Part shown: positions 1-11,402 of the stretch, in pieces
Layout of the letters: the number at the start of each line of letters is the position of its first letter
How positions within the stretch are numbered: the first letter of the stretch is position 1
NCBI GenBank assembly: GCA_012295275.1
Contig: CM022669.1
Coordinates: 14,402,672-14,466,671, forward strand
Origin: Chrysomallon squamiferum
Lineage: Eukaryota > Mollusca > Gastropoda > Neomphalida > Peltospiridae
Length of the DNA: 64,000 nucleotides
Direction of reading: 5' to 3'
Position numbers and translations under genes: made by a program
The notes under the pieces: model-generated
The model's input: the letters and a program-made list of their open reading frames with translations, nothing else
What the model was told of the DNA's origin: nothing
Database searches by the model: none

Positions 1-86
1 AATAAGGATAACGATGATCGTGATGATGATGTGTTGGTGATTAATATTATTATTATTATTATGACGACATTAACAACAACAACAAC

Positions 87-136
<50 letters not shown>

Positions 137-1083
137 TAATAATAACAATAACAATAACAATAATAATAATAATAATAATAATAATAAAGAAACAAAAATA
201 ATGTTACATGAGCAAGAATAAAATGGGACACATGCAGAGCAAACGTATTTTCTCATTCTATCACAGTCTCTAGAGAGCTTTCTGCTATTAATCGACCTTC
301 TCTAAACAGTAAAAACAGATTCAGGTGTGTTCACGTTCGCCTTATGGGATATCATATACCTGCATATACCTGGTAATATTTTCACAGAGGTAAATGTCAA
401 GGTTAAAGATGATAACTATTTTTAATCAACTGGGATTGTAGCGTATATGTGTATACGTAGATGCAGACCCCAGTAACCCGGCCCAAAGGAGAAGTTAATA
501 TCAAGATAGTGAATATAAATGTTTTTTTGTATAGTAGTTAAGTATGTTTGTTATGCTGAAGCAGTGTAATTGAATAAAATTTTAGATAGTTTTTATTCTA
601 ACAACAAAAACAACAATACAAACAATGGCACCAATAATGATGATCACCATGATGACTGATGATAATGATAATGCTGATGAATGATTGAAGCCAAACAGTT
701 TATTATCGTGTCTGTTAAATATAATTCAAAACATCAAAATACGTTTTTGAAAATCGCTATTGTTGCTTCTTATTAAAGATGAATCTTGAAATATGCTCTT
801 TCCCAGTACAGAAAAACAAACACCCGCAATTTATCTCTTCAGTCGAAAGACACTGGTTTTGATGGTAATAGCCCAGTGAATGCACTAATGGATATCGATA
901 CAAAGACCTATGATGCATAACCAAGAAACTGCAGCCTGTTTCTTATTTGCTGAAAGGAGGAATCATATAGCCGTGCTTATTATGAAATGAGCTCTTCGTC
1001 TGTAAATCTTTGTTTCCATGAAAGATGAGACAGCGAGCCCGCTGTAGTGAGAAACTCGCTAGATTTCTTGCATTCCCACATAC
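1..1083. other. Left-edge noncoding stretch with trinucleotide repeats
   Basis: No convincing gene is seen here. Positions 43-186 are a compound ATT/AAC/AAT microsatellite, and the remainder is unique AT-rich sequence with ordinary CpG frequency. If the minus-strand signal-peptide exon at 1084-1155 is real, this stretch would be its first intron or contain later exons. I looked for AG...GT-bounded open frames on the minus strand and found none that I trust. Confidence 0.5.
43..186. repeat. ATT/AAC/AAT compound microsatellite
   Basis: Trinucleotide repeats switch from ATT to AAC to AAT with few interruptions. On the minus strand this reads as a poly-leucine open frame, which is an artefact of the repeat. 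Confidence 0.95.
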
Positions 1084-1155
1084 CTGACACATTGTCGTGT
1101 TGATAGCAGATAAAAATAGACAACACAGCAACAGAACATGAACACCCAACGCCAT
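1084..1155 (-). CDS. Possible first coding exon (signal peptide) of a secreted or membrane protein, partial
   Basis: Read on the minus strand, an ATG at 1155 opens 24 codons starting MALGVHVLLLCCLFLSA, a hydrophobic stretch typical of a cleaved signal peptide. It is followed immediately by CAG and GTATGT, a strong splice-donor consensus, so the exon would end at 1084 in phase 0. Unspliced, the frame runs on to a stop at 943 and gives a 70-residue peptide whose later part has no recognisable domain. The rest of the gene would lie further left, at least partly outside the window. It would be divergent from the LACC1-like gene at 3037. I do not recognise the family. A chance hydrophobic ORF is a real alternative, because only one exon is visible. 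Confidence 0.35.
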
Positions 1156-1440
1156 ATTTATTTACAATTATGGCGCTGTTTGTTTACGATCATAACAAAT
1201 CCAGATGGTTCGGAAGGTACGTTATGAATGGAGAAGAAACGTAACGGACTAACATGGAGGTTACTGGTGTGGTTTATTAAAACAGAAAAGATCGGAATCA
1301 TATTTTAGTGAACTGCTCCATTATAATTTTTTTTTTATAACATAAAAAATGGGATTTTTTTTTTTTTTTTTCAATCTTTTGCTTTAAAGTTTAGGGAAAA
1401 GTTGATTTTATTAATTCTGTTATTTCATTCTTTAAAAGAA

Positions 1441-1478
<38 letters not shown>

Positions 1479-2346
1479 TATGAGTGTAAACCGGCACCAT
1501 TTCAAAGTCCCGTCCAGCTATCGTTAATTATTATGAATAAAACCCTGTCTAATCCAGATTTACAGTTTAATTATTTTATTATATATTTCTAATCTCATTC
1601 TTCTCTGTACTATAATCCTACAGTTTATGATAATAAAGTCATTGTCATTGTCTACTATCGGATTTCGGGTGTAAATTCCAGAACAAAAAGCTCACTGTAT
1701 AGTAATTAGTTTTGTCAACACCGGCACACAATTTTGAAAATACGATCACTTCTTAAACAACAGCGACAAATATTCACGTATCGCGTTTCTGTGAAGGCTT
1801 AATAAATAATGATGCCGCACTTCTTGTAATTACTATATGCAGTTAAATGAACAAGATTACTGTTAGTGTATGTTGTCACCTAAGTGAACTCGCTGATTTA
1901 GATTTAGTGTCAAAAGCAGATCTCTACATAAATACGTATGGCGCACATTTTGCGTTGTCGTAATGGCAGAGTGATCTAAAACATACGCATCGTATCGAGA
2001 ATTCTAAAGGAAAATTAATAGAAGAGTTTTCATCAAATCCACTTCGTAAACAGAAAGATTTAGCTATGCCAGAAAAATAGGGAAACGTCCCTTCTTCCTC
2101 CAGACATATTTAGTGCTAAGTGAGGTTTTGTAAAGGCGAAACGAGATAGTATGACAGAACCAAGCCAATGTAACAAACATAAAATTAAACATCTACATGC
2201 ATACAACGATGTTCTGTTTCTAGTAAAACAGAGTCTTTAACAGTATGTTCCATACAGACTCACTCATGCCATAACTGATCAAATTATTTAACAAACCATT
2301 TAGTCACTGTCTAAAATGGCTTATGTCGTTGGTTTTGTCAGAGTCC

Positions 2347-2384
<38 letters not shown>

Positions 2385-3017
2385 TGTCTGAGTGTACGTA
2401 CGCTTGCGATTTCGTATACATACTTCTTTGATATCATTCTGACGGATATTTTAACTGTTTTATGCGTATTAACGTCAGGTATCTGTATGAACGAGCTGGC
2501 GCATCTCTGTACATGTGCAAGCATACATATTTGTAATTATGTGAACATAAATGTATGAATGTTTATGTGTGTGTGTGTGTGTGTGTAATAATTGCTGGTC
2601 ACAACATCCGCTGAAAACGTCATGGTAACCAAAACCAATGGTTGAGTGATGCTATGCATACTGTATTTATAAATGTGATAATAATGTGATAATTGTAATC
2701 CTAAATTCCGATCTAATACTGAACTTTGTTAAGCAAAACCGAGTGGCTGAGTGATGCCTATAAATTAACATGCATGTATGTAGCAATTTTGCAGGAAAAA
2801 AATTGTATCTTCAAAAGTACCTTTAAGGTGGGTTTTTTTTTTTGGGGGGGGTTAAGCAACAATACAGAAAAACTAAATAACGTGCTTTTGTTTTCCAAAT
2901 TTGCATAGTGCCATTTCTCCCGGGTGCCATTTTTTCTGGTGTCATTTGTTTTTCCTACCTCCATTTCCAAAAATCGTTTAGGAAATACTGTAATCTGTTT
3001 AACTTGTTATATTTCAG
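1156..3017. other. Spacer between the divergent minus-strand exon and the LACC1-like gene
   Basis: No coding region is supported. The stretch holds an AAT microsatellite (1444-1478), a GT microsatellite (2349-2383) with a shorter one near 2569-2586, a T-run followed by eight G near 2829-2850, and a short degenerate duplication around a TGAGTGATGC core (about 2620-2660 and 2735-2775). Promoters and any 5' UTR exon of the LACC1-like gene should lie here, but no TATA box or initiator stands out. Confidence 0.45.
3003..3017 (+). promoter_or_regulatory. Candidate splice acceptor in the LACC1-like 5' UTR
   Basis: A pyrimidine-rich run ends in ATTTCAG 19 bases before the ATG at 3037. This suggests that the coding exon is preceded by an untranslated exon somewhere upstream. 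The upstream donor cannot be chosen from sequence alone. It also argues against reading the open frame back to the ATG at 2908, whose 43 extra codons would cross this acceptor. Confidence 0.4.
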
Positions 3018-3036
3018 TTTTCACGAGACTGTCGTA

Positions 3037-4275
3037 ATGGAGGAAAAAAGACCACAACGAAGAGCCTATTTTGTTGACATGTACGACCAAGGACATAGAT
3101 ATAAACATGTCATCACTAAGCTGTGTGATTTAGTTAATAATGGAAACGAGGCAGCTGCGGAGCATCACGTGATGTTAATGGCGCCGGAATCAAAGGATTT
3201 CAAAAATATCATCGAAAAGCCCGAACTGCGCGACGTCGAAGGCGTGTACATCAGCCCTATTTGCGTCGAGAACAAAATCGAAGCATTTTACGAAGCCAAA
3301 GAGCAGATTGACGATTTAAAAATAAACAGAATTGTTCTAGTATGTTCGACTGAACAGAGTGGCTACTGGAAGCAGTTGAGTGAGATATTTTTCACTAAAA
3401 TCTATCGAATATCGGTGGAAATGGTGGGTGACGGATGCATGGAATTCACCGCCACGTATGGTTTGCATAACGAAGTAGAAGACTTTCTGAAAAGCCTTCC
3501 GTCCAACGGCCCCGTTGAAATCTTGTCCTCTCCACTTATTCCAAACAACATCTTCAACCACGGCTTCACCACCAGAACTGGAGGAATATCGTCCATCCCT
3601 CCTTTGAGGTCGCTGAACCTGATGTACACTAAGCGCAAACAAGATCCCATGATCATCATTAAAGAAAACAGGCGACGGTTGGCAGAAGCCGCGGGCTTTA
3701 ATCCTTTCAACTTCCAGCTAGTCAAGGCCGAGCACTCCAACCGAGTTTGGACAATCGGGCGTAACGCGCCGTCTGGTTATGACGCAATAGTAACGAAACA
3801 TCGCGGCTTGGCAATCGCGTCGCCTGGCGCTGATTGCGTCACGGTGATATTTGCAGACCCTGTTAGACTGGTGTGCGGTACGGCACACGCTGGATGGCGC
3901 GGAACTCTGAAGGGCATAACCGCGGAAACGGTACGCGCAATGGTGAACGAATTTGGCTGCGATCTGGCAAATATACTGGTTGCCCTTGGTCCTTGCCTAG
4001 AAACGATGTGTCTCCCATTTAACCCCGAAGAAGCCAAGCCGTTTGAGATGATCGATGCCTCCACGGTCGTGAAGAAACCCGGGGACCCAAAAGTCTACGT
4101 CGACCTGCTAAAGGTTAACAGGATTCTGCTGGAGCGCGAAGGAATTTTGGCGGAAAATATAGATGACAAATCTGCGTCGAAGTGCACTGCTTGCAATCCT
4201 GGTCAGTTTTTCTCCTTCAGACGAGATAAATTTCCTTTTGGAAATCAAGTCGCCTTCATATGCATTCGAGAATGA
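3037..4275 (+). CDS. LACC1: LACC1/FAMIN-type purine nucleoside enzyme (YfiH/YlmD laccase-domain family)
   Basis: A 412-codon uninterrupted gene, close to the roughly 430 residues of human LACC1. The N-terminal 150 residues are divergent. From residue 169 the family domain is clear: HGFTTRTGGIS (175-185), AEHSN with His233, GADC with Cys267, and AHAGW with His284. By offset these three match human His250, Cys284 and His301, the catalytic and metal-binding residues. The C-terminal CTACNPGQFFS...FGNQVAFICIRE block is also typical. In vertebrates the enzyme is cytosolic and acts on purine nucleosides (adenosine deaminase, phosphorylase and methylthioadenosine activities), linking purine turnover to macrophage metabolism; the role here is inferred by homology. 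The start at 3037 has G at -3 and +4, and an in-frame ATG at 2908 is rejected because a splice acceptor lies between. The coding region has no introns. The position equivalent to human Ile254 is Val237. Confidence 0.93.
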   Translation: MEEKRPQRRAYFVDMYDQGHRYKHVITKLCDLVNNGNEAAAEHHVMLMAPESKDFKNIIEKPELRDVEGVYISPICVENKIEAFYEAKEQIDDLKINRIVLVCSTEQSGYWKQLSEIFFTKIYRISVEMVGDGCMEFTATYGLHNEVEDFLKSLPSNGPVEILSSPLIPNNIFNHGFTTRTGGISSIPPLRSLNLMYTKRKQDPMIIIKENRRRLAEAAGFNPFNFQLVKAEHSNRVWTIGRNAPSGYDAIVTKHRGLAIASPGADCVTVIFADPVRLVCGTAHAGWRGTLKGITAETVRAMVNEFGCDLANILVALGPCLETMCLPFNPEEAKPFEMIDASTVVKKPGDPKVYVDLLKVNRILLEREGILAENIDDKSASKCTACNPGQFFSFRRDKFPFGNQVAFICIRE

Positions 4276-4420
4276 GCAGCTTAAATCTTTTGAAGATTTC
4301 AAATAATTTACTGCCAGTGCTGCAAGGTTGATTTCGAACGAGGACGGAGTTTATCACGGAGAATGATCAAAAGCACCATTATAAGAAAGATTTCGGTTTC
4401 CACTGAGATCATGATAATAC

Positions 4421-4426
4421 AATAAA
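4421..4426 (+). terminator. Poly(A) signal of the LACC1-like gene
   Basis: An AATAAA hexamer lies 146 bases after the stop codon, at a normal 3' UTR distance. Later AATAAA copies exist (for example near 5205 and 5224), so longer 3' UTRs are possible. Confidence 0.5.
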
Positions 4427-5399
4427 GAAAACAGATCATTTATGTAATTGGGTGTTCCATTCTAATTAGTCAAAGTTCCAAAAAAAAATTTCAGGTTCCA
4501 GATTTTTCTTAATTAAATACTACTTGGTTTATTCTGTTATCTAGAATTTTAGATAACTTGAATATTGCACTGTTGAAAATATGTTGTTGTTTACTTTTGA
4601 AGACATTCCTTATCACCTTCGTTGAAAATTAAACCTGATCAGCATTATTAAATATTTATTTTTCTTTTAAATGAGAGAGGAGCTCGATCATTTGCAGTGC
4701 TGTGTCATTATTTTCGGTGAAACTGGAAGACCAAAACCAAAAAAAAGACGAAAAAAAAAAAATAAATAATACAAGAATAAATGTGGAAATTCAACCAGTG
4801 AAGTGACAATTAAATTAACCCGTGACAGAAAATAATATTTATCTTTCTTAATATTTTCTGAAACTGAGAGTTTTTTCTTCCGTCTGTATTTCCTAATTCA
4901 GTTTATTTGATTGCTCTGTATCCTTTCGTTTCTTCCGTTTCAGTCAGTGTCATGATTCTTGAACAAAAGCAATTTTGTTTGTCGAAATACTGCTTTAAGT
5001 GCACGGTATGTATTATATGTATTAACGGAACTTTCTTGATCTTAGTGGGCGTTTGTGGAATGTAGGAGTTGTCTTCTATTATCTGAACTCTTCAAGCACC
5101 TGAAGATAGCTTTTTGAAAATGTTTTGTGTGGGCCAAAAAGAAAAAAATCCTCTATGAATTCAGATTGTCTCTTTAACGTTTTATTTTCAGTGTGATCTT
5201 CAGAAATAAAAAAGTATTTGAAATAAAAATATTCTAAATGATTAAACTCATTTTTCTACTGTTGTGATTTGCTTATTTTTTTTTTCATTACGCGTAAAAT
5301 GAAAAATAAACTGTTAGACAACTAATAATACTGAACAAAGTAAACGCTTATGATGAAGAGGAAGAAGAAAATGATTGCTGTTATTAATGTGGTTATTGT

Positions 5400-5532
5400 T
5401 ATTGTTGTTGTTATTAATATTATTATTATTATTTATTCATTATTTATAACAATAATAATAATAATAACAACAACAACAACAATAATAATTACAACTATTA
5501 TTGTTGCTCTTCTTCTTCTTCTTCGTCTTCTT

Positions 5533-5563
<31 letters not shown>

Positions 5564-5575
5564 TTATTATTCTTC

Positions 5576-5662
<87 letters not shown>
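5400..5662. repeat. Compound ATT/AAT/TTC trinucleotide array
   Basis: About 260 bases of trinucleotide repeats, mainly ATT, with a central TTC block at about 5509-5560 and an AAC/AAT block before it. Several frames stay open only because of the repeat. Confidence 0.95.
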
Positions 5663-5663
<1 letters not shown>

Positions 5664-6097
5664 ATATGTATTTTTGTCGCAGTCCATACTTCTTTTCTTT
5701 TCTTTCTTCTACTTTAAATCGCTGTTTTACTTTATATTATCTACGTAAACATCGGAGTTATTTGATACTTAATAACTCAGAAATGTATTTGAATCACGCT
5801 AACTTCTATTAAATTCCATTCAACGACTGAAACACATTTTAAAAGGGTACTGTCATTCACGTTTATCATCGACAAGGAAGTCGTGGGTAATTTTCACGTG
5901 CACAGAAAAAAGACTTTAAAGTTTATTTTATTTCAGTGTGTTTCATTTACACTGAACTACCTCTCCACATATGTGACAAATCTTTCTCAGTGACACGTGT
6001 TTTTTTTTGTGTTTTTTTCATTTACCCAAGATATATGTTAAACAGTAGACAAGCTACATAGACTGCCGACTGTGTGGTTTGCCTGACCTTATCTTCC

Positions 6098-6105
6098 TGG
6101 TTCAT

Positions 6106-6144
<39 letters not shown>

Positions 6145-6233
6145 TGTGTATATGTATTTGTTTATTTGTTTGTTTTCTTCATTTACTTTTTTTTTTTTTA
6201 AATTATTTTTCATTAATTAATAAATGTATTTGT

Positions 6234-6288
<55 letters not shown>

Positions 6289-6375
6289 TGTGTATATGTA
6301 TTTGTTTATTTGTTTGTTTTCTTCATTTACTTCTTTTTTTTAAATTATTTTTCATTAATTAATAAATGTATTTGT

Positions 6376-6422
<47 letters not shown>

Positions 6423-6425
6423 TTT
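6098..6425. repeat. TTTA tetranucleotide array with 144-bp higher-order unit
   Basis: TTTA runs are interrupted twice by the same unique spacer, which begins ATGTGTATATG at 6144 and at 6288. The array and its spacer were therefore duplicated together with a 144-bp period. Confidence 0.9.
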
Positions 6426-7750
6426 GTTGGTCTTTTGATTAATTTTATCATCATCATCTTTAGTAGCGACAACTTTCTTCATTATCTATAAACAAAAATA
6501 AAAAATAAGATAATGAATATTTTAACAGCAAAGCTTTTCGTCTTTTTAAAAATTATATATATATATTTTTTTTTTTACATTATCCTGCTATGAGAAGGGA
6601 AACCTGAGTCACGACCAAGAAGGTTGGAATGGGAAATTACGTAGAAAGCGGTTTAGCACAAAAAGACCAGTAATGCAGAAACGTAGAAAGAAACGAAGAA
6701 TAAAACATTTAACAACAACAACAACAACAACAACAATAATAAATAATAATAGTAAATAATAATAAATAAAATAATAAAAAAACACGGCAACTGTACATGG
6801 GCTATTCTTACGAATTAGCTGCAAGAGGTTTGTTTCTTTATTGCACCTTCTCGCTAACACGTAAATAAACGTATAGAACAGTTGCAATGCGATACACCAG
6901 ACGTGAGTCAGCCAAACAGTGAAGACACACAATGTCACCTCTAAGCTGAAGTGGGTTGCTGAGATCATTATTATAAGGAAGATAATATCTAAGTTAACAA
7001 AAGCTAAATGGATTAAACGAAATCGGATAATAGTGAAAAAAAAATATCTATATCTATATCTATATATTATTATACATAATGGAAAAATAACAACTTCCTG
7101 GTCGAAGTATTCAGTATGTTTCGTAGTTGTAATGGATAGGATTACGTTTTATTTTGCTCACATTGTTATGGTTTGCTCAGTTGTTGTTATATATATATAT
7201 ATGTAAAAGAAAAGAAATAATAACAAATAAACAAGTAAAGAAATTAAAAAAACAACAAAAAAAAAATCAATCGGTCAATCAATCAATCAATCGATCAGTT
7301 TAGGAAGTATTAAACAGAAAGAAATGAAAGTGAATGTGGAATGTAAAAATAACTCAAACAGGTGTAGATCCAGTTTGTTGCTCTCGTTTTACTTCGACAC
7401 GAACCTTTCATAATAATAAAGTATGGCAAATAAAATAGCGAACTGACTAGACACTTTTTTTTTCTCTCTCTCTTTATCGTGAGGTCATTTCGTATGTATT
7501 CATACATAAATTCAATTTACGTTTTAGTTGTCTTTCTTTTTGTTTTACCATTTCCGTGGAAGGGATTATGACATCATGATAAAAGATAAAAGAAATAAAA
7601 CTGCCAGTTACCTGTTACCATGCAACCACTGTTCCGCTGACGTCATCTGTACGACAACAGAGTAAATCCCAGGTATCTCTCACATCTTCCGAAACACACC
7701 TGCTGAGAAACATCAGAACAATATAAAGGTCAACAAAAAATAAAGCCTCT

Positions 7751-7754
<4 letters not shown>

Positions 7755-7839
<85 letters not shown>
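7755..7839. repeat. GA dinucleotide tract
   Basis: An 85-base uninterrupted GA repeat, purine only on the plus strand. Confidence 0.97.
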
Positions 7840-7841
<2 letters not shown>

Positions 7842-7918
7842 AAAAAGGAAAGAACGAATGAAAGAAAAGGAATGTAACAAAGAGCAAACAAGGAGTGGAC
7901 AAGAAACATTTACTTACA

Positions 7919-7920
<2 letters not shown>

Positions 7921-7975
<55 letters not shown>

Positions 7976-8022
7976 AAAAAAAAAAAAAAAAAAAAATAAA
8001 TAAATAAATAAATAATAATAAT

Positions 8023-8053
<31 letters not shown>

Positions 8054-8095
8054 TAATAATAATAATAAAAAGAAATAAAATAAAATAAAATAAAA
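7921..8095. repeat. Poly-A run with AAAT/AAT/AAAAT tail
   Basis: 53 consecutive A, then a second A-run, grading into AAAT, AAT and AAAAT repeats. It could be the decayed tail of a retroposon, but no element body is recognised on either side. Confidence 0.85.
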
Positions 8096-8146
8096 AATAA
8101 CTTTTTTGAAGAAGAAGAAAAAGAAGAAAAAAATAATAATTAATTT

Positions 8147-8177
<31 letters not shown>

Positions 8178-8297
8178 TTTTTTAAAATCCACACTGCCGC
8201 ATTGCTGAAATTTCAGTGTCTGTCAAAGTTACACACCTGCTGTTTGATATTACAAAAATATGCGGTCCTTTTTTTCTATTTACATTTTTATTATTTC

Positions 8298-8337
<40 letters not shown>

Positions 8338-8473
8338 GTATATTTATTCATTTTATTGGAATGTTCAAGAGCAAGGGGAAAGAAAAAGCTTTTGTTTTAT
8401 GAAAAAGAAAGGACTTCAAAATATCTTTGAAATAAATAAATAAATAACTGCTATTACTACAATTACTACTGTA

Positions 8474-8475
<2 letters not shown>

Positions 8476-8521
<46 letters not shown>

Positions 8522-8535
8522 GCTACTACTACTAT
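8476..8535. repeat. CTA trinucleotide array
   Basis: About 20 CTA units, nearly perfect, beside AAAT and ATAC repeats. Confidence 0.9.
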
Positions 8536-8663
8536 AACTAATAATAAATAAATAAATACATATACATACATACATACATATATTCATACACCTATACATA
8601 CATATATACATACGTAGATAAATAAATAAATAAAAAATGAAGAAACGATATTTACCCATTTAC

Positions 8664-9197
8664 CAATAAACGATAGGCTGAATTCATGAACTGAGATATG
8701 ATAGCAACAGTTGTACTTCTTTATACAGAGCTTTAGTGTCTTTTTATTTACTTCTTTCTTTCATCCACTGAGTCTTTTAAGAGTATTTAGTGGTTCTTTC
8801 TTTTTAGTTATCTGTATCGTAACCGATCTTTCCTTATCAGTACACTTCGATATCGTCCTTCTGTTTTCGATCTGTTAGAACGTAAAATCACGTCCATTAT
8901 AATTAATGTACAGTAATGTTTTATAATATTTATGGAAAATAAGTGAAAAACTAAATAATAAAAATTCCAAAATAAAATTAAATAAAATTAAATTAAATTA
9001 AATTAAATTAAATTAAATTAAAGCAATGCGATACATCATAAAACAAACTAAATAAATAAATAAATAAACGTTCAGCTGTAGTCATTAATGAAGATATGAT
9101 AGCAAGAGTTGTACTTCTTTATAGTGATCTTTTAGTTTCTTTTTTTCTTTCGCGTTCTTTTCATCCACTCAGTCTTTTAAGAGTTTTTGGAGCTATT
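8664..9197. repeat. Local duplication of a roughly 130-bp segment
   Basis: Two copies, about 8664-8800 and 9068-9197, share GATATGATAGCAA, GTTGTACTTCTTTATA and CACTNAGTCTTTTAAGAGT in the same order and orientation, with scattered substitutions. AAATT and AAAT repeats lie between them. Confidence 0.8.
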
Positions 9198-9270
9198 TAA
9201 AACTCGCCCAATAACGATTTACATAGCTCCATAAAACTGGAAAAAATAAGCAAAACATTCCATATTACAA

Positions 9271-9275
<5 letters not shown>

Positions 9276-9366
<91 letters not shown>
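9276..9366. repeat. CT dinucleotide tract
   Basis: About 90 bases of CT repeat, pyrimidine only on the plus strand. The minus-strand Arg-Glu repeat frames across it are artefacts. Confidence 0.97.
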
Positions 9367-9367
<1 letters not shown>

Positions 9368-9583
9368 AATAATCAATAAGAAACAAACCTTCACACTGAT
9401 CATGAAATGCCACAACTGTATGTTTAATCCAGGCAGTCTAAGTAATACAATAAATAAATAAATAAATAAATAAATACAAACATACGAATTTATTTCAGTT
9501 GATGTACATTAAAAGCAGTACATTATATAACACTGACGAAATGGTAGTTAAAAAATTTCAACAATTGTTTTAAATACTCCCAT

Positions 9584-9620
<37 letters not shown>

Positions 9621-11284
9621 TAATGTACAAACCATCTCCAGTTATTTTTCCCAGCATATACAAAAATTAATTATGCTTTGAGGAATATTTTTTATTCTGC
9701 ACATCGAGAACCATATGTCATTTTCGTCTTCTTTTCCTCATATGTGCACATAGTTATTTATAGAATTTTTTTTTTCCTTAATTTTTTTTTATTTTTTTTT
9801 ATTTTTGATGTCAAAGATTATCATTATGTATGAATAAACATGTCTGACTAATAATAACTCATAATGTTTAAAATGTATTTTTACATATGCACGCGTTAGT
9901 AAAATACTTGACACGTTTTCAGATATCATTACCAAAAAAAAAAAAAAAAAAAAAAAAAAAAACAACAACAAACATTATAAATAAATAAATAAAAATAATA
10001 ACAGTGAATAAATAACAACCTAAGATAAATTGTAACAACACAACAACAGCAGCAGCAGCAACAACAAAAACAACAACAACAACAACAATAATAATAATAA
10101 TCATAATCACAATGAGCATATCTCCTGCAAAAGTAGAACTGTTTTCTTTTAAAATGTTTTAAATCGAAAATACTAACCCAGATCTTTTAAATGAGTTTTT
10201 TTTTTTTTTTTTTTTTTTATGTTTCAAGCGCCACTGTTCAAGCATTGTCACTCTGCGCACACGTAGACATGCAACATAATACGAACCGAGATGTCGTAGA
10301 ATGACGACTTCAGTGAAAACCACTTAATAACTGTACGTGCAGATTATCACGAATATTTCTTTTTAACAGTCATAACCGATTACCTTTTTTTTTTCTTTCT
10401 TTCTTTTTTTTTTTTCGCCCTTAATTGTTTCGTGATCTGGTTTGAAATGTAAAAATCGCACATCCTGTATAACTCTTCTACGAAACTGTGTATAAACACA
10501 ATACAAAATATCACACACACACACACACATTAAAAAGTTAATAAATAAGTTGATGGAAAGAAATATAATTATCAAAAACAACAACAACAACAATAATAAT
10601 AATAATAATAACAATGGTAATTATATACGGTACTGTAATAGTAGTTATAATTCAGACTAATAATAAATAAATCAATAATAATAAAATAATGGTTAAAAAA
10701 TAGTAAATAAATAAATATTGTTAACAACAACAACAATAACAACAACAGTAATAATAAGAATAACCGTAAGAATAAATAACTGACTAACTAAATAAATAAA
10801 ACCCGCTAGGGCCAGGCAGATCAGAATACGAAAGATCTAAGTGCAGACATAACTGTGTAACGATAAATATTATTATCTTAGAACAGTGTCAGGGAATCAA
10901 TTGTAGATCATAAATATCTGTAACGTAGAGTGTGGCTTAAAATTCGTCATACTGCATTACCAGCTTAATTAGTTAGCAAACATTTTAAAATATAATGCCA
11001 CGAAAGAGTATATCAGACGAAATTTAAAACAAACAAAAATAATAATAAAAAAGACAGTAATGAAATAACATAAATGTGCGTAATAGCTTAAATGTTAGAC
11101 TGTGTGGTTATTTAAAGAACATTCAAGAATTGAAAATTACGTTTTAATGGTATTTTTATTTACATATCTTTGCTAAAAAAAAAAAAAAAACACACCCAAA
11201 AAAACAACAACACCCAAACAGGATGGATGTTAAGCAGTCAGATGATTACTAAACAGGACACAAAGTTAACACGAGTCCGGTTGT

Positions 11285-11402
11285 CCGCGTTTTAGAGCTC
11301 ACCTCGTAAGCGACGATTTCGCAATCGATCTGCCAATCTTTTCAGCAAGCAAGATGGCGATGTTTTGTTCACGTCGACCGTGTGGGTTTATTAACATTTA
11401 CT
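11285..11402 (+). promoter_or_regulatory. CpG-rich patch, probable transcription start and first noncoding exon of the flippase gene
   Basis: The segment has many CpG sites (GTCCGCG, TCGTAAGCGACG, TCGCAATCGATC, CGTCGACCG) inside otherwise AT-rich DNA and ends at 11402 before GTAAGTAAT, a consensus donor. No TATA box is evident. An ATG at 11354 starts a frame that leaves one base at the donor, and joining it to the acceptors at 21103, 27738 or 41674 gives a stop codon at once or within a few codons. It is therefore best read as 5' UTR with a short upstream ORF. Right of this point CpG becomes scarce. Assignment to the flippase rests on strand, order and the CpG change, not on a transcript. Confidence 0.45.

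Larger units (their letters stand above)
4430..11289. other. Intergenic region rich in microsatellites
   Basis: No gene is supported. Open frames here translate to homopolymers or short periodic peptides. Contents in order: an ATT/TTC compound tract (about 5400-5660), a TTTA array with a 144-bp higher-order period (6101-6425), a GA tract (7755-7839), an A53 run and AAT/AAAT tail (7921-8095), a T35 run (8300-8334), a CTA array (8476-8535), a duplicated segment (about 8664-8800 and 9068-9197), an AAATT array (8985-9020), a CT tract (9276-9366), and poly-A and AAC tracts near 9935-10110. CpG dinucleotides are fairly common between the repeats, unlike the flippase introns to the right. Confidence 0.6.

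Noticed and set aside
59-256. Poly-leucine open frame on the minus strand
   Set aside because: It is only the translation of the AAT/AAC microsatellite.
2908-3036. In-frame N-terminal extension of the LACC1-like protein by 43 codons
   Set aside because: A splice acceptor lies at 3017, the extension has no family similarity, and the ATG at 3037 has the better context and gives a family-typical length.
5350-5812. Overlapping Ile/Leu/Phe-rich and Arg-rich open frames
   Set aside because: Trinucleotide repeats read in different frames; no non-repeat coding content.
11354-11402. Coding first exon for the flippase starting at the ATG in the CpG-rich patch
   Set aside because: The frame leaves one base at the donor, and splicing to any candidate next exon produces a stop at once or within a few codons.
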